Positions 63,085 through 64,000 of a DNA stretch of 64,000 nucleotides are shown piece after piece. Source of the DNA: Microbacterium sp. KUDC0406 (GTDB lineage: Bacteria; Actinomycetota; Actinomycetes; Actinomycetales; Microbacteriaceae). Below the pieces are notes generated by a model that did no database searches, had not been told where the DNA came from, and saw only the letters and a list, made by a program, of their open reading frames with translations. The translations under genes and the position numbers were made by a program. The DNA lies in NCBI RefSeq assembly GCF_021582875.1, contig NZ_CP091138.1:1240001-1304000 (forward strand). Reading direction: 5' to 3'. Positions within the stretch are counted from its first letter, which is position 1. Each line of letters begins with the position of its first letter.

Positions 63085-64000
63085 TCAGCCCTCGGCCGGC
63101 TGCGCGGCGCGCACCCGCAGGTCGCGGGCGAGGTGGTCGCGCTGCTCGATCACGATCCGGCGCAGCGCGGCCGGAGCGTCCTCGTGCGCGGCGAGCCAGG
63201 CATCGACCTGCTCCAGCGAATCGGAGGCCGGGAACAGGCCCGACACGACGCGCTTGGCCAGTTCGATGCTGCGCTCGGCCCACACGCCCGCGATGCGTTC
63301 GAAGTACTCGCCGTCGAAACCGGCGACGAGGTCGCGCCGGCTGCCGGCCCGGAACCCGCTGATCGTCGCATCCAGCTGATCGTTGCTGAGCTCGAGGTCG
63401 TTCCAGGCGGCGTCCCAGGCCTCGGCCCTGACCTCGGCGACAGGGCGGGAGGCGAGTGCCTGCCTGCCCGCGGTCCGCCCGGATGCCGTGTCGTCGCGAG
63501 CGAGTTCCGCTTCGACCTCCTCGGCGCCGGCGGCACCGGTGGTGGCCAGTGCGATCAGCAGCTGCCAGCGCAGATCGGGGTCGAGGTTCAGCCCCTCGGG
63601 CGCTGCGCCCTCGAGCATCCGCCGCACGTCATCGGCCCGTGCGCCGTCGAACGACGCCGCATCCGCGAAGGCGCGCGCCCAGGCCAGCTGCGCGTCGCTG
63701 CCGGCATCCGCCGTCTGAAGCCCCTGCCAGGTGAGGTCGAGCCAGGCACGCTGCTCGTCGGCGCGAGCATCGCCCGGCACGTAGTGGCGGACCGCGAACT
63801 GCGCGTTCATCAGCACCCCCGGCAGCAGCATGATGTTGCCCTCGCCCTGCGCGTGCCGACGCACGACTGCGAGGTACCGCTTCGCCGGCAGCTCCCCGTC
63901 GCGGGTCGCGTTCCACAGCGAGGCCCAGATCAGGCCGCGCGCGAGCGCGTCGTCCATCGCCGACAGGGTCTCCTCCACCGTCGCGAGCGACCTCTCGTCG
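63085..64000 (-). CDS. pepN: Aminopeptidase N, C-terminal part (runs off the window)
   Basis: The visible 304 or so residues match the ERAP1-like C-terminal domain of actinobacterial M1 aminopeptidase N: ALARGLIWASLWNATRDGEL, LNLDPDLRWQLLIALATTGA, GVWAERSIELAKRVVSGLFP and RIVIEQRDHLARDLRVRAAQ. The catalytic HExxH region lies beyond base 64000. M1 enzymes remove N-terminal residues from peptides. It is convergent with the APH-like gene. Confidence 0.88.
   Translation of the reverse strand, partial: DERSLATVEETLSAMDDALARGLIWASLWNATRDGELPAKRYLAVVRRHAQGEGNIMLLPGVLMNAQFAVRHYVPGDARADEQRAWLDLTWQGLQTADAGSDAQLAWARAFADAASFDGARADDVRRMLEGAAPEGLNLDPDLRWQLLIALATTGAAGAEEVEAELARDDTASGRTAGRQALASRPVAEVRAEAWDAAWNDLELSNDQLDATISGFRAGSRRDLVAGFDGEYFERIAGVWAERSIELAKRVVSGLFPASDSLEQVDAWLAAHEDAPAALRRIVIEQRDHLARDLRVRAAQPAEG

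Overview
The window is about 64 kb of high-GC, gene-dense chromosome. Gene order and protein features (trmD-rimM-KH-rpsP, ffh/ftsY/smc, mutM-rnc-rpmF-yceD-coaD-recG, rplS-lepB-rnhB, an S16 with a long Ala/Glu tail, DUF2469, DUF3515) point to an actinobacterium of the family Microbacteriaceae, most likely Microbacterium. That placement rests on recognition of families and gene order; no search was run. One tRNA gene (Glu, CTC anticodon) is present. I saw no rRNA, CRISPR array, prophage or complete insertion sequence.

Layout. 1-5 kb: translation genes frr, pyrH, tsf and rpsB, an M23-family protein and xerC. 4.8-12 kb: trpS with a Trp-codon leader peptide, then dprA-comM-yraN, DUF2469, rnhB-lepB, rplS and a small membrane protein. 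12-17.7 kb: map, a PIN toxin/antitoxin pair, a histidine phosphatase, a DNA-glycosylase-like protein, a methyltransferase, then trmD-rimM-KH-rpsP. 17.9-26.7 kb: a large LuxR-type ATPase regulator divergent from a secreted protein, a YbdK-like ligase, and a glycerol unit (glpK, SorC-type regulator, glpD) with matching operator palindromes in both intergenic gaps. 26.7-38.8 kb: ffh, a TetR regulator, lipB-lipA, a large unknown two-TM protein with a GNAT enzyme, DUF2004, ftsY and smc. 38.9-44 kb: an accessory block between smc and mutM, with a strong promoter, a 34-residue peptide, a 96-residue protein, two tandem double-GNAT enzymes, and an ABC ATPase with its permease. 44-50 kb: mutM, rnc, rpmF, yceD, coaD, recG and rsmD. 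50-64 kb: thiL, a DUF3515 lipoprotein, ddl, gpsA, plsC, murA, leuDC with a Leu-codon leader, terC with a riboswitch-like leader, an ArsR/MFS pair, tRNA-Glu, an MBL hydrolase, an APH-like kinase, and the C-terminal part of an aminopeptidase N.

The most important caution is sequence quality. Fifteen genes are split by sixteen single-base indels, and most of these genes are essential and normally single-copy (tsf, rpsB, map, trmD, smc, murA, gpsA, ddl and others). Seven of the indels lie in the word CCGGCGG, and restoring CCGCGG repairs the frame and the expected protein each time. Eight are one-base losses in G/C runs. I therefore annotate these genes as intact in the organism but frameshifted in this record.

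The most interesting biology is two probably leaderless regulatory peptides. One has three Trp codons before trpS and the other has three Leu codons before leuC. In each, a seven-base stretch in or just after the key codons is complementary to the Shine-Dalgarno region of the downstream gene, which suggests translational attenuation. The 34-residue peptide transcript in the smc-mutM block and the unknown two-TM protein at 30.6-33.1 kb are the best candidates for undescribed functions.
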